A stretch of 30,106 nucleotides of DNA, taken from positions 1 through 30,106 of the forward strand of contig JBCDGZ010000099.1 in NCBI GenBank assembly GCA_038750655.1, in the 5' to 3' direction. A model generated the notes under the pieces. The model was not told where the DNA came from and searched no databases. It worked only from the letters and a program-made list of their open reading frames with translations. This document shows, one piece after another, positions 22,462 through 30,106 of this stretch. Source of the DNA: JBCDGZ01 sp038750655 (lineage in GTDB: Bacteria > Bacteroidota > Bacteroidia > Chitinophagales > Saprospiraceae). Position 1 is the first letter of the stretch, and each line of letters opens with the position of its first letter. Both the position numbers and the translations under genes were made by a program.

Positions 22462-25091
22462 CAAAATTCAAAATTGTAAGCAACAGAAGGTATAATACGG
22501 ACGACAGTAACCTGCGAGATGGCTCCATCATTATTCTCATTATTGGTATCGTAAAAAACAAACAGGGGATTTTGCCGCAGATAGACATTTTGGATGGCGA
22601 AATTCCAACTAGAGGCTCGCTTCTTCCAACCTTTGCGTTTGAGCGTCAGCGACAGATCGAGGCGATGGATTGATGGAAATCGATAGTTGTTGCGATCCGT
22701 GTAAAAATCAATAGGCTGGTCACCGATCTGAAATTTGCCGGCCGGCACAGTAACGCTGCGCCCACTGCGAAAAATCCAGTTGGCCGCTAGTGTACATTTT
22801 TTACTAATATTCCACACCCCAACGACATTGATATTGACCGGAATATCCACATCGCTGTCGTAGGCTTTCCCATCATTGATCCCCAAAAAGTTATTCTTAC
22901 TTCGAGAGAAGGTATAACTCAACCACCCCCAAAAGCGCCCCTCCTTTTTACGCAGTGAAACTTCCACCCCTCTGGACTTGGTTTGCCCATACACGAGTAA
23001 GGCTTCAATATTGCGGGGCGTCAAGCCCAGCTGTGCCCCATCGCGGTATTCGATCTGGCGATTCATTTGTTTATAATAAAGTTCGACAGAAAACTCAATG
23101 CGGTTATCCGCCAGGTTACGGAAATAGCCCAGCGAAACCTGATCGGCATTTTGCGGTCGAATATTTCGACTACTCGGCAGCCAGACCGTTGCTGGATTGT
23201 TCACAAATGCGCTGTTCAGCCTTTGCAAATACTGATAGGTTCGAGTGTAGGAAAATTTGATCGACTGTCGATTGTCAAATTGATAGGTAGAGAGAAATCG
23301 GGGTTCTATGCCAAAATAATTTTTCACCACCTCCCCTTTGTCGTAAAAAGTAGAGTCGACCTTTTCCCCTGCATCATTGTAATCAAAAAAATAATCGCCT
23401 GCTCCTAGCACTACAAAATCCGAAATATGAACACCGTACTCTACGTTGAGGCGCTCATTGAGCTGGTGCTCAGCGGAGCAGTAGGCCCCTATTTCGAGGG
23501 TATTTCTAGTCACTCCATCGACCAGCTGACTCCCTTGATCAAAAATAGCGGCGGGGATAAAGCGATGGTGGATGACTCCGCCGCCAAATTTGAGGAGCAG
23601 TTCCGGTTTGAGGTAATATTGAAAGCGCGTATTGAGGTGCACATCCCGCACCAGCGTTTCGATGCTGAGGTTGGTCAATTCTACATCCCCATCTTCATCA
23701 AGGTTGAACTCCGTCCCCGAGCGAAAGCGGAAATTACTGAATACTAGAGAAGTATTCATAAATAATTTATCGCTAAAAAGGCGATTCCAGCGCAGGGTAG
23801 CCGTTCTATTGCCCCATTCCAAGCCGGCAATATTGTTAAATCCATATTCATCTTTTCCGGAGTAGGCCGAAAAAAACAGGCGATCCGAAGGGCCAAGGCG
23901 ATAATTGGCTTTGAGGTTGTAATCCGAGAAGAAGTTGGTATTCAGTACATCATTGGCAAATAAGCCAATTAAAATATCCAGATAGGTACGCCGCGCCGAG
24001 ACCATGAAGGAGCCCTTATCGCCAAACAATCGACCTTCCAGCATCAGCCGGGAGGCCAGCAGGCCAATCCCCCCTTTGCCGCTCAACTTCCGCTCGGTCG
24101 TTCCCTCCTTCATCCGCACATTCAACACCGAGGACAGCCGCCCACGGTACTCCGCCGGCATCCCTCCTTTGATCAACTCCACATTCTTGATGGCATCAAC
24201 ATTGAAAACAGACATCACCCCAAGGAGATGATCCGTATTATAAATCGGTGCTTCATCTAGAATCACCAAATTCTGATCGACCTTTCCTCCACGGACACTA
24301 AACCCACCATTGCCAATGGCCACCACGCCCGGCAGCAGCTGTATAGTACGCAGTACATCCGGCTCGCCAAGCAAGGCAGGCATAGCCCTTACCTCCTGCG
24401 CCAGCAAGCTGCTGCTCCCCATTCTCAGACTGCTAACATGCTCTGTGGCCGTCTTCGAGCTGACTACCACATCTGGCAAATCCTGCTCGTATAGCCCCAG
24501 GCGAACATCAATTTTCTGGCTTTCCTCCAACTGCAACGGCAACCGAGTCGTTTTAAAACCAATATACCGATACTGCAAATGATAATCGCCCTTCGGCAAA
24601 CTAATGGAATAGAAACCATAAGCATTCGCCGCAACACCCTGTCCGCTCTCCTCCACCAGCACCGTCCCCCCAATCAAGGCCTCCCCAGTCAAGGAATCCA
24701 GCAGATAGCCGCTGATCGTATACGCTGGCGGTGGCGGCGGCACAGCAACCGCCTCTGGCTCCTCCACTGGCAAAATGATGAGGTAATATCCGCTCTGCTC
24801 GTAGCGGAGCTTTGCGGGGTCCAGGAGTTGCTGGAGTATCACTCGTAAGGGTTTACGGCGAAAATTGCGGCGCAGCGGCTCCTCGGGCAGGTCGTTATTG
24901 TTGTAGGTGAAGCGGAATTCACTTTGTTCCTCTATCTGTCGAAATGCTTCGGCTAATGGCTGCCCTTTGAGTTGCAGACTAAGGCGCTGCTCCAAATCAG
25001 GTGTCTGCGCCCATGTCGCTGGCCCTCCCCCCCAGTAGAGGAGGAAGACCAGAAAAAAGGACTTGAGGGAGGAAAAAATCACCTTATTCAT
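22461..25091 (-). CDS. TonB-dependent outer-membrane receptor with STN signalling domain
   Basis: An 876-residue receptor. After a signal peptide (to about residue 28, ATWAQ) comes an STN domain (LKGQPLAEAFRQIEEQ to YYLIIL, ~35-105), which in FecA-type systems contacts the anti-sigma factor. Then a carboxypeptidase-regulatory-like domain (ISGYLLDSLTGEALIGGTV, ~125-205), the plug (LGEPDVLRTIQLLPGV, FSVRGGKVDQNLVILDEAPIYN, ~215-330), and the barrel, ending in phenylalanine (AYNFEF). It probably imports an energy-coupled substrate and signals its presence through FecR to the sigma factor encoded upstream. Its place between paaE and paaA hints at an aromatic or related ligand, but this is inference. 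Confidence 0.92.
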   Translation of the reverse strand: MNKVIFSSLKSFFLVFLLYWGGGPATWAQTPDLEQRLSLQLKGQPLAEAFRQIEEQSEFRFTYNNNDLPEEPLRRNFRRKPLRVILQQLLDPAKLRYEQSGYYLIILPVEEPEAVAVPPPPPAYTISGYLLDSLTGEALIGGTVLVEESGQGVAANAYGFYSISLPKGDYHLQYRYIGFKTTRLPLQLEESQKIDVRLGLYEQDLPDVVVSSKTATEHVSSLRMGSSSLLAQEVRAMPALLGEPDVLRTIQLLPGVVAIGNGGFSVRGGKVDQNLVILDEAPIYNTDHLLGVMSVFNVDAIKNVELIKGGMPAEYRGRLSSVLNVRMKEGTTERKLSGKGGIGLLASRLMLEGRLFGDKGSFMVSARRTYLDILIGLFANDVLNTNFFSDYNLKANYRLGPSDRLFFSAYSGKDEYGFNNIAGLEWGNRTATLRWNRLFSDKLFMNTSLVFSNFRFRSGTEFNLDEDGDVELTNLSIETLVRDVHLNTRFQYYLKPELLLKFGGGVIHHRFIPAAIFDQGSQLVDGVTRNTLEIGAYCSAEHQLNERLNVEYGVHISDFVVLGAGDYFFDYNDAGEKVDSTFYDKGEVVKNYFGIEPRFLSTYQFDNRQSIKFSYTRTYQYLQRLNSAFVNNPATVWLPSSRNIRPQNADQVSLGYFRNLADNRIEFSVELYYKQMNRQIEYRDGAQLGLTPRNIEALLVYGQTKSRGVEVSLRKKEGRFWGWLSYTFSRSKNNFLGINDGKAYDSDVDIPVNINVVGVWNISKKCTLAANWIFRSGRSVTVPAGKFQIGDQPIDFYTDRNNYRFPSIHRLDLSLTLKRKGWKKRASSWNFAIQNVYLRQNPLFVFYDTNNENNDGAISQVTVVRIIPSVAYNFEF

Positions 25092-25138
25092 GAATGCTTT
25101 TCGCTTGTGGCTTTGGCGTAAGATACGGTGTTTTTTTC

Positions 25139-25154
25139 GCCTTTGGCACTAGGG
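25139..25154 (+). repeat. 16-bp copy of the spacer repeat found beside paaH
   Basis: GCCTTTGGCACTAGGG matches 18063-18078 (GCCTTTGGCGCTAGGG) in 15 of 16 bases. Both lie in spacers between leftward genes, at the outer end of the inverted repeat in the paaG-paaH case, and the match fades beyond them. This suggests a dispersed repeat family, of which this is a partial copy. Confidence 0.6.
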
Positions 25155-25166
25155 CAGGCGGCATCA

Positions 25167-25775
25167 TTAGAAGGCATAACCAATCGAGAAGCCGACTCTA
25201 GGCAACATCAATGTTAATTCAAGAGGAGCAGATTCTACTTCGCGGGTACCATCTTCGTAGACGACTTCGGCGTCTCTGAACCTGCGATGGGTATAGCCCC
25301 AACCAAACTGGGTATCGATGGTGAAGCCTTGGCCCATCACCCACTGCCAGCCAATAGTCAGCCCAGCACCGATGGTGCTTCCCTTGAAGGAGGCCTCGGC
25401 ACGCAGATCATTATTGCTTTCGGTTTCTATGGTCGTCCGTAAAAAGCCATATTTGAAGTGAGGGGCGACGAAAAAGCCACTGAGTGCTTTATTCTTCGCT
25501 AAATAAATGCGGGCCTCCGGCGTCAGCTGATAGCTGCTGAAACCAAAAGAAGATTCATCTTCCCCATCATCGGCAGATATTTTGATGGGCAGGAACCGAC
25601 CGGCCAATTGCAGTGATATGGTGTTATTCAAAGCCCGTTCGTAGGCAAACTCAAAAGAGAAGGGCTTAAATTTCAGGGCTTGTTTGGGTGTTACTTGGGC
25701 AGACAGTGGTGCGAGGGTACAAAGAAGAAAAAATAGGACGCTTGCTGTCGTTAAAAGATGCTTGATCGTTTTCAT
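25167..25775 (-). CDS. small outer-membrane beta-barrel protein
   Basis: A 202-residue exported protein with a signal peptide (to about residue 26, APLSAQ), alternating polar-hydrophobic strands typical of 8-stranded barrels (e.g. ISLQLAGRFLPIKI, GFFVAPHFKYGFLRTTIE, GAGLTIGWQWVMG) and a terminal aromatic residue (FSIGYAF). It resembles the DUF3575-like outer-membrane group, but I cannot assign a family with confidence. It sits between the FecR gene and the TonB receptor, which suggests a role in the same uptake system. A shared spacer repeat (GCCTTTGGC) lies between it and the receptor gene. Confidence 0.75.
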   Translation of the reverse strand: MKTIKHLLTTASVLFFLLCTLAPLSAQVTPKQALKFKPFSFEFAYERALNNTISLQLAGRFLPIKISADDGEDESSFGFSSYQLTPEARIYLAKNKALSGFFVAPHFKYGFLRTTIETESNNDLRAEASFKGSTIGAGLTIGWQWVMGQGFTIDTQFGWGYTHRRFRDAEVVYEDGTREVESAPLELTLMLPRVGFSIGYAF

Positions 25776-26315
25776 AATCAGTAGGGTTTTTAAAGTGTGA
25801 TTAATGCAAAAGACTCTCAGGGCCGAGCCAGGCGAGATACTGACGCAGCAATCAAAAATGATAGAGCCGATTGTGTTCTTACTCTTTAATACTGATGGGA
25901 AGAGGCTCCCCCCTAAAAGGAAAAAGATTTTAAGAAAATTTTAAGAATTTAGAGGGAGAGGTTGCTGAAATTAATTGATTATCAGCTATTTAAAGGGCAG
26001 ACTTCTGGGCTTTGAGGGAGGGCCCCTACCTCCGGCAGGCAGGCACCCTCTAGCCACCACCGCCAACCTCGCCGCTTTTAACTTCCCCCTGACCATTAAC
26101 TGTCAGGGCTTGCAGCGGAGGTTGCAAGCCTTCCATTGGAAGGATGGCATTCTCTTTCTTTCCAGGCCTAATCGAAAGAAAAGGAAGTATGTCTACTGGA
26201 TTAGCCACAGGGATCAAGTCAGGTGTAATTTCAAGGCAATATTGTGGCCTATATCGAAATGAAAAATAAATATAAAACAAAAAGTTTTAATAATCAAGTA
26301 GGGGGTTGGCTGCTG
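25776..26315. other. intergenic region with three adjacent hairpins
   Basis: About 540 bases between fecR and the outer-membrane protein gene. Short frames on both strands are not protein-like. It contains a compact run of three hairpins at 26087-26143 and a purine-rich AT stretch near 25915-25960. A promoter for the downstream receptor genes is expected here, but I could not identify one. Confidence 0.6.
26087..26143. repeat. cascade of three inverted repeats
   Basis: Three perfect stems follow with almost no gap: CCCTGAC/GTCAGGG (26087-26108, 8-base loop), GGCTTGCA/TGCAAGCC (26107-26130), and CCTTCC/GGAAGG (26129-26143, ATT loop). Neighbouring stems share two bases, so they compete for pairing. 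No T-run follows on either strand, so this is not a simple terminator. Confidence 0.7.
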
Positions 26316-27317
26316 TTAACGGCTGACTACAATTTTGTCCTTCTTTGAGCTGAATTCCAGTTGGTACAGCAAGGAAAGTTGGTCGAAAACCTGGCGGAGT
26401 GGAGTTTCGGGGGTGAAGGTAGAGCGCAGAGGCTCGTTGAAATCGCCGGTTTGATCGTCGAATTGAATGTTGTAGCGGCGCTCTAGGCTGAGCAGTACGG
26501 TCTTGAAGGGGGTGTTGTCGAATACCAGGGCGCGGGGCTGCCAAGCAGCAGTCAGAGAAGGCTCATAATCTTGGGAGCGGAGCTGGCGCTCCTTTCTATC
26601 GTAGACCGCCGCCATCTGTGCCGATAGCTCCATGCTCTGTGGCCCTCCGTCCTCCGAAAATCGGACTCGCCCCTCCTCTACCGATAGCTCGATCTGCTCC
26701 TCTTCAGCGTAGGCGCGAAGATTGAACGCCGTACCGAGCACCCTAACCTGGGCTCCCCCTCCATCGATCAGAAAAGGGCGTTGAGCATCCTGGTGCACCT
26801 TGAAGAAGGCTTCTCCTTCCAACGCTACGCGCCGGTCAGCCTCGTTGAAGTCGGCCAGTAAGCGGAGGGTGGAGGAGCGGTTGAGGAGCACTTCGGTGCT
26901 GTCGGGTAGCAGGATCGAGCGGGTATTTTGCTCGCTGCGGAACTCCTGGGCGATGGCTTCGGTAGTGTCTGAGGAGTCGACGTAGGACCAGAGGAGCCAG
27001 CCCGTAGCGGCTATGGCCAGCAAAGAAGCCGCGATACGCAGCCACTGCCGCCGCTGGCGGCCCAGCGGCTTCACCTTCGCTTCCGACGCTGCGGGCGACT
27101 GAAGTCGATCGGCCAGTGCTTTCCAGTCGGCATCACGGCCCTGTAGCCAGCTAGCGTCCAGCTGCCTCAGCTCCCGGTCGATCGCAGCGATCTGCTCGTA
27201 GTGCTGACGATTGGCCGCACTTTCGGCCCGCCAGGCATCTAGCTCGCTGCGCTCCGCCGCCGAGCAATTGCCGTCGAGGTGCTTTTGAATGAGCGTATTC
27301 CAATATTCTTCTTTCAT
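26316..27317 (-). CDS. FecR-family anti-sigma factor
   Basis: A 333-residue inner-membrane regulator. The cytosolic N-terminal ~85 residues bind the sigma factor (HLDGNCSAAERSELDAWRAES is the typical opening). One membrane span follows at about 91-110 (LRIAASLLAIAATGWLLWSY), then a periplasmic FecR domain (SILLPDSTEVLLNRSSTLRL, ALEGEAFFKVHQDAQRPFLI, VRVLGTAFNLRAY) and a C-terminal DUF4974/STN-like part (FDNTPFKTVLLSLERRYNI). It holds the sigma factor until the STN domain of the TonB receptor signals. It lies 74 bases after the sigma gene. Confidence 0.94.
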   Translation of the reverse strand: MKEEYWNTLIQKHLDGNCSAAERSELDAWRAESAANRQHYEQIAAIDRELRQLDASWLQGRDADWKALADRLQSPAASEAKVKPLGRQRRQWLRIAASLLAIAATGWLLWSYVDSSDTTEAIAQEFRSEQNTRSILLPDSTEVLLNRSSTLRLLADFNEADRRVALEGEAFFKVHQDAQRPFLIDGGGAQVRVLGTAFNLRAYAEEEQIELSVEEGRVRFSEDGGPQSMELSAQMAAVYDRKERQLRSQDYEPSLTAAWQPRALVFDNTPFKTVLLSLERRYNIQFDDQTGDFNEPLRSTFTPETPLRQVFDQLSLLYQLEFSSKKDKIVVSR

Positions 27318-27391
27318 CAGTGGCTTTTATGATCTTATCCTACTATTTATATACCGATATAGAAGGGGTACCCCCCAAAAAAGGAGGGACA

Positions 27392-27961
27392 TTAGCAAAA
27401 TAAACATAACATCAAGCTGCGTAAACTGCCCTTTTCTGTACTTCCGTACACCCGTTTTCGAATCCTTTTCAGCGCAATTCCAATCTGATTTTCCACCGTC
27501 TTGACCGAAATATCCATTTGTTGAGCAATTTCTTTATAACTCAGCCCCTCCTGACGACTTAGGACAAAAACTTGCTGGCATTTTTTGGGAAGCAGTGCGA
27601 CTTCATCAAGAATCGTTTCTAGTAGCTCCGCCGCTTCCAACTTGCCCTCAATATTGTTGGCTGCTTGCTCAAAAGCCGCCGAGCCTTCGCTGAGCGGGTT
27701 GGCGTCCAGCGAAGTCGTTTGCAGCTTTCGCTTTTGCAGAAAATTGAGGCACTTGTTGCGAGTAGCAGTAAAGAGGTAGGATTTTAGGTTGCCATCTAGG
27801 CGCATTGCCGAGCGATTATTCCATACGGCGACAAACACGTCTTGTACGATCTCTCGGGCATCCTCTGGCGAACGTACAAAGCGATTGGCGAAGGTCAGCA
27901 GTACCGGTTGATACTGCTTGAATAGTCTTTCGAGGTCTCCAATTTGAAACGTGTTGCTCAA
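27392..27961 (-). CDS. ECF RNA polymerase sigma factor (Bacteroidetes FecI-like)
   Basis: A 189-residue extracytoplasmic-function sigma factor. Region 2 is visible in LTFANRFVRSPEDAREIVQDVFVAVWNNR, with LKSYLFTATRNKCLNFLQKRK after it; region 4 in LPKKCQQVFVLSRQEGLSYKEIAQQMDISVKTVENQIGIALKRIRK. This is the pattern of the sigma factors paired with FecR in polysaccharide or siderophore uptake loci of Bacteroidota. It starts only 8 bases after the TetR stop, so paaE-TetR transcripts may read into it, and its likely target is the receptor cassette downstream. The C terminus is unusually hydrophobic (SLMLCLFC). Confidence 0.95.
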   Translation of the reverse strand: MSNTFQIGDLERLFKQYQPVLLTFANRFVRSPEDAREIVQDVFVAVWNNRSAMRLDGNLKSYLFTATRNKCLNFLQKRKLQTTSLDANPLSEGSAAFEQAANNIEGKLEAAELLETILDEVALLPKKCQQVFVLSRQEGLSYKEIAQQMDISVKTVENQIGIALKRIRKRVYGSTEKGSLRSLMLCLFC

Positions 27962-27969
27962 AGTGCTTA

Positions 27970-28560
27970 TCAGGATTTATTAGCTAAACCGTTCAGCAGC
28001 AGGTTGATAATATCTTTTTCGATGGCTTCGGGGCTCAATTCGCGATCGGGTTTGTACCAGTAGTGAATCCAACGGAAAGCATTCAGTAAAGTATAAAGTG
28101 CTACAGCACTGTTCATCCCTCTAAATTCTCCCTGGTCAATACCTTTTTCGATAATTTTCCGGAAGCGATCCTCATAATCATGCCGCAGGGCCAGAAATTC
28201 TTCCAGATAGGGTGGGCTGAGGTGACGCCATTCATCGTTGAATACAGTTACAGAAGTGGTATCTTTTATGGCAATGCGGATGTGTAGACGAATCAGGGCC
28301 CGAACTTGGGCACCGACACCGACCACCGACTGCTCAATTTCTTGAATACCCTCACTGAATTTACTGGCATTGTCCAGACAGATTTTTTGCAGGATTTCCT
28401 CCTTGGATCGAATATGGCTGTAGAGGCTGGAAGCTTGTTCGAGGCCCACCCGGTCAGCCAAATCTCGCATAGAGGCGGCTTTGTAGCCTTTATCTTTAAA
28501 CAGGCGAGCAGCTTCTTCAAAGATGATCTGCTTTTTCGACTTTTTGAGGGTACTTGCCAT
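27970..28560 (-). CDS. TetR-family regulator, probable PaaR of the paa genes
   Basis: A 196-residue repressor. The N-terminal HTH (about 10-56) reads IIFEEAARLFKDKGYKAASMRDLADRVGLEQASSLYSHIRSKEEIL, typical of TetR. The ligand-binding part carries FNDEWRHLSPPYLEEFLALRHDYEDRF and HYWYKPDRELSPE, as in TetR proteins that bind acyl-CoA. It lies 42 bases behind paaE in the same direction. Matching palindromes precede paaE and paaA, so it probably represses both until phenylacetyl-CoA appears; effector and sites are inferred from position and family. Confidence 0.88.
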   Translation of the reverse strand: MASTLKKSKKQIIFEEAARLFKDKGYKAASMRDLADRVGLEQASSLYSHIRSKEEILQKICLDNASKFSEGIQEIEQSVVGVGAQVRALIRLHIRIAIKDTTSVTVFNDEWRHLSPPYLEEFLALRHDYEDRFRKIIEKGIDQGEFRGMNSAVALYTLLNAFRWIHYWYKPDRELSPEAIEKDIINLLLNGLANKS

Positions 28561-28602
28561 AGGAATCTCAAGATACGATAAAATTATAAGTATGGGTGGG
28601 CT

Positions 28603-29688
28603 TTATTGGTCATCAAAATCAACGAAGATTTTTTCGCTGCGGGGGTGAGCCTGACAGGTCAGGATATAGCCAGCGGCGACTTCATCGGGTTCAAGAGCGT
28701 AGTTGGCGTCCATGTCCACATCGCCACTCACCAGCTTGGCGCGGCAGGTACTACAGACACCGCCTTTGCAAGCGTAGGGCAGATCGGCACCGGATTTAAG
28801 GGCGGCGTCGAGAACAGTATGGCTGTCGTAGGCCAGGCGAAAATCGATGGTGGTCCCATCTAGGCGAACGCTGACTAGGCTTTCCTTGCTCCCGTCGAAG
28901 GTCGCTTTTTTAGGTGCAGCAAAGGTCTTGGCGGCTTTAGGCGTACTAGCCGAAGTAAATAATTCGACGTGGATGGCTTTCTGGTCGACCCCTAATCCTT
29001 GCAGGGCATCCCGGATGGCCAGCATCATCGGCTCGGGACCGCAGATGAAGTATTCGTCGACTTGATTGACATCAAAAAAATACTTAGCGAAGACTTTGCA
29101 TTTCTCTTCGGTAATAAAGCCATTGAATAATTCGCTTTCTAATTTTTCCTCACTAAAAATATGATGCACGGTCAAGCGCCCCATAAACTCATTTTTGAGG
29201 TCTTCCAGTTCTTCCCGGAAAATAATGGAATCAAACCCCCGGTTTCCGTAAAAGAGTAAGAATCGGCTTTCGGACTCTACCTGTAGTACCGTTTTGAGGA
29301 TGGACATCACAGGAGTGATGCCACTACCACCAGCAAAGCCAACGTAGGTTTTCTTGTTCTCCTTTTTCACTTCCGTGTAAAAGCGTCCCATTGGAGGCAT
29401 AACATCCAGTAAATCTCCAATCTTGAGGTGATCATTAGCATAAGTCGAGAAGCGACCGCCGGGTACCTTTTTGATGGCCACTCGCAGCTCACCATCCAAA
29501 GGACTTACACATACAGAATAATTACGACGTACCTCTTCGCCATTAATTTGCTGGCGAAGAGTTAGGTATTGGCCCTGAATGAAGTGAAAATCATCGGCCA
29601 GGGCTTCGGGTATTTCGAAGGCGACAGAGACCGCTTCTTCAGTTTCCCGGCGAAGGTCAGCGACTTTTAGGGCGTGAAAACGGGGCAT
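28603..29688 (-). CDS. paaE: phenylacetyl-CoA epoxidase reductase PaaE
   Basis: The 361-residue electron-transfer subunit that passes electrons from NADPH through FAD and a 2Fe-2S cluster to PaaA. Domains in order: FAD domain (RNYSVCVSPLDGELRVAIKKV and GGRFSTYAN), NAD(P) domain (GFAGGSGITPVMSIL, FLLFYGNRG, YFICGPEPMM), and a C-terminal plant-type ferredoxin with the cluster cysteines in ACKGGVCSTCRAKL and a distal one in ILTCQAHP. This matches E. coli PaaE (356). Unusually it is not beside paaD but ~7 kb away, upstream of its TetR regulator and the receptor cassette. A palindromic operator lies 20 bases upstream of the start. Confidence 0.97.
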   Translation of the reverse strand: MPRFHALKVADLRRETEEAVSVAFEIPEALADDFHFIQGQYLTLRQQINGEEVRRNYSVCVSPLDGELRVAIKKVPGGRFSTYANDHLKIGDLLDVMPPMGRFYTEVKKENKKTYVGFAGGSGITPVMSILKTVLQVESESRFLLFYGNRGFDSIIFREELEDLKNEFMGRLTVHHIFSEEKLESELFNGFITEEKCKVFAKYFFDVNQVDEYFICGPEPMMLAIRDALQGLGVDQKAIHVELFTSASTPKAAKTFAAPKKATFDGSKESLVSVRLDGTTIDFRLAYDSHTVLDAALKSGADLPYACKGGVCSTCRAKLVSGDVDMDANYALEPDEVAAGYILTCQAHPRSEKIFVDFDDQ

Positions 29689-29708
29689 AACAAGCTTAAA
29701 TTAGATTT

Positions 29709-29724
29709 ACGAACGATCATTCGT
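29709..29724. promoter_or_regulatory. paaE operator, probable TetR/PaaR site
   Basis: ACGAACGATCATTCGT has ACGAA/TTCGT arms and agrees with the paaA operator in 12 of 16 positions. On the minus strand a possible -7 element TATCTTGC (29735-29728) lies just upstream, so the palindrome would sit over the transcription start. The shared motif and the TetR gene behind paaE point to one regulator. Confidence 0.6.
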
Positions 29725-29748
29725 TCTGCAAGATACAGCATTCTACTA

Positions 29749-29791
29749 CAAAATACAAAAGGTGTACTCCGCTTTTGCGGAACACACCTTT
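29749..29791 (-). terminator. rho-independent terminator after rpsT
   Basis: On the minus strand a 15-bp stem (29791-29777 with 29772-29758, two G-U pairs) closes an AAAA loop and is followed by the T-rich TTTTGTATTTTG. It starts 33 bases past the rpsT stop. Confidence 0.85.
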
Positions 29792-29823
29792 GCTGAACAA
29801 GTGTCCAGAATTTAGCTAGGAGC

Positions 29824-30075
29824 CTAGAGCCCTCCTACGTGACGCGTCAGCTTGCTTTTGAGATTACCCGCCTTATTTTTGTGCCAAACATTGCGCTTAG
29901 CCAGGCGATCGATCATGCTAACCACCTTAGGCAAAAACCCCTCTGCCTCCTTCTTATCAGTCATACTACGCAGTTTCTTGATAGCGGTACGAGCTGATTT
30001 TTTGTAGTACCGATTGTGTACTCTTTTCTTAGCGTCTTGACGAATGCGTTTTTTCGCAGATTTATGATGTGCCAT
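29824..30075 (-). CDS. rpsT: 30S ribosomal protein S20
   Basis: A small, strongly basic 83-residue protein with the S20 start MAHHKSAKKRIRQDAKKRVHN, the YYKKSARTAIKKL segment, and the conserved NVWHKNKAGNLKSKLTRHV close. It binds 16S rRNA in the small subunit. It is a single-gene unit with a strong terminator downstream; its promoter lies at or beyond the right edge, where only 31 bases are visible. Confidence 0.97.
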   Translation of the reverse strand: MAHHKSAKKRIRQDAKKRVHNRYYKKSARTAIKKLRSMTDKKEAEGFLPKVVSMIDRLAKRNVWHKNKAGNLKSKLTRHVGGL

Positions 30076-30106
30076 ATCTTATGAATAGTTCTATTTATTA
30101 TGGTGC

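Noticed and set aside
25975..26280. Overlapping short frames on both strands in the fecR-downstream spacer
   Set aside because: Neither translation has protein-like character, and both cross the three hairpins; treated as non-coding.
27366..27388. Terminator or attenuator between the sigma and fecR genes
   Set aside because: CCCCCC and GGAGGG can pair, but there is no T-run on the minus strand and a competing GGGGTACCCC palindrome overlaps it; too weak to call.

Overview
The window looks like a chromosomal segment of a Bacteroidota bacterium, probably from the Saprospiria/Lewinella side of the phylum. The support is a type IX secretion C-terminal sorting domain, a DUF4249 lipoprotein paired with a TonB-dependent receptor that carries an STN domain, a Bacteroidetes-type ECF sigma/FecR pair, few Shine-Dalgarno sequences, and several promoters of the TAnnTTTG type. 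The phylum call is firm; the class is a guess.

Left part (1-5078): the first codons of a leftward gene cut by the edge, with a direct repeat upstream that looks like an AraC-type site; a leftward AraC-family regulator; a rightward exported protein of unknown function; a spacer holding two copies of a 37-bp repeat, each ending in a rho-independent terminator; pdxH; and a large T9SS-secreted protein. Next (5081-10214) is a tight leftward five-gene block: enoyl-CoA hydratase, a membrane protein with a PH-like tail, a fused alpha/beta 2-oxo acid dehydrogenase E1, a 7-TM protein and an SDR oxidoreductase. From 10816 there is a tiny gene for a peptide with a double-glycine leader, its own terminator, then a large TPR-containing membrane histidine kinase.

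Right part (13515-29688) is a phenylacetate (paa) degradation region, all leftward. paaA-B-C-D-G-H-I encode the ring epoxidase, the epoxide isomerase, the 3-hydroxyacyl-CoA dehydrogenase and a rescue thioesterase, followed by an orphan MoaD/ThiS-like protein. A Bax-inhibitor-1 family protein and paaY (overlapping a PqqB-like lipoprotein) lie further downstream. The epoxidase reductase paaE sits upstream at 28603-29688, followed by a TetR regulator (probably PaaR). Between this pair and paaA lies a complete cell-surface signalling and uptake cassette: ECF sigma, FecR anti-sigma, outer-membrane protein, STN-type TonB receptor and DUF4249 lipoprotein. Matching 16-bp palindromes lie in front of paaA and paaE, so one TetR regulon probably spans the locus. 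paaK, paaZ and paaJ are not in the window. The right edge carries rpsT (ribosomal protein S20) with a strong terminator.

Points most worth a second look: the uptake/signalling cassette embedded in the paa locus; the paired palindromes, one of which may double as a terminator; a long inverted repeat made of heptamers inside the paaG-paaH spacer; the double-glycine peptide beside a TPR histidine kinase; and the repeat-plus-terminator modules before pdxH. No CRISPR array, transposase, integrase, tRNA or rRNA was seen.
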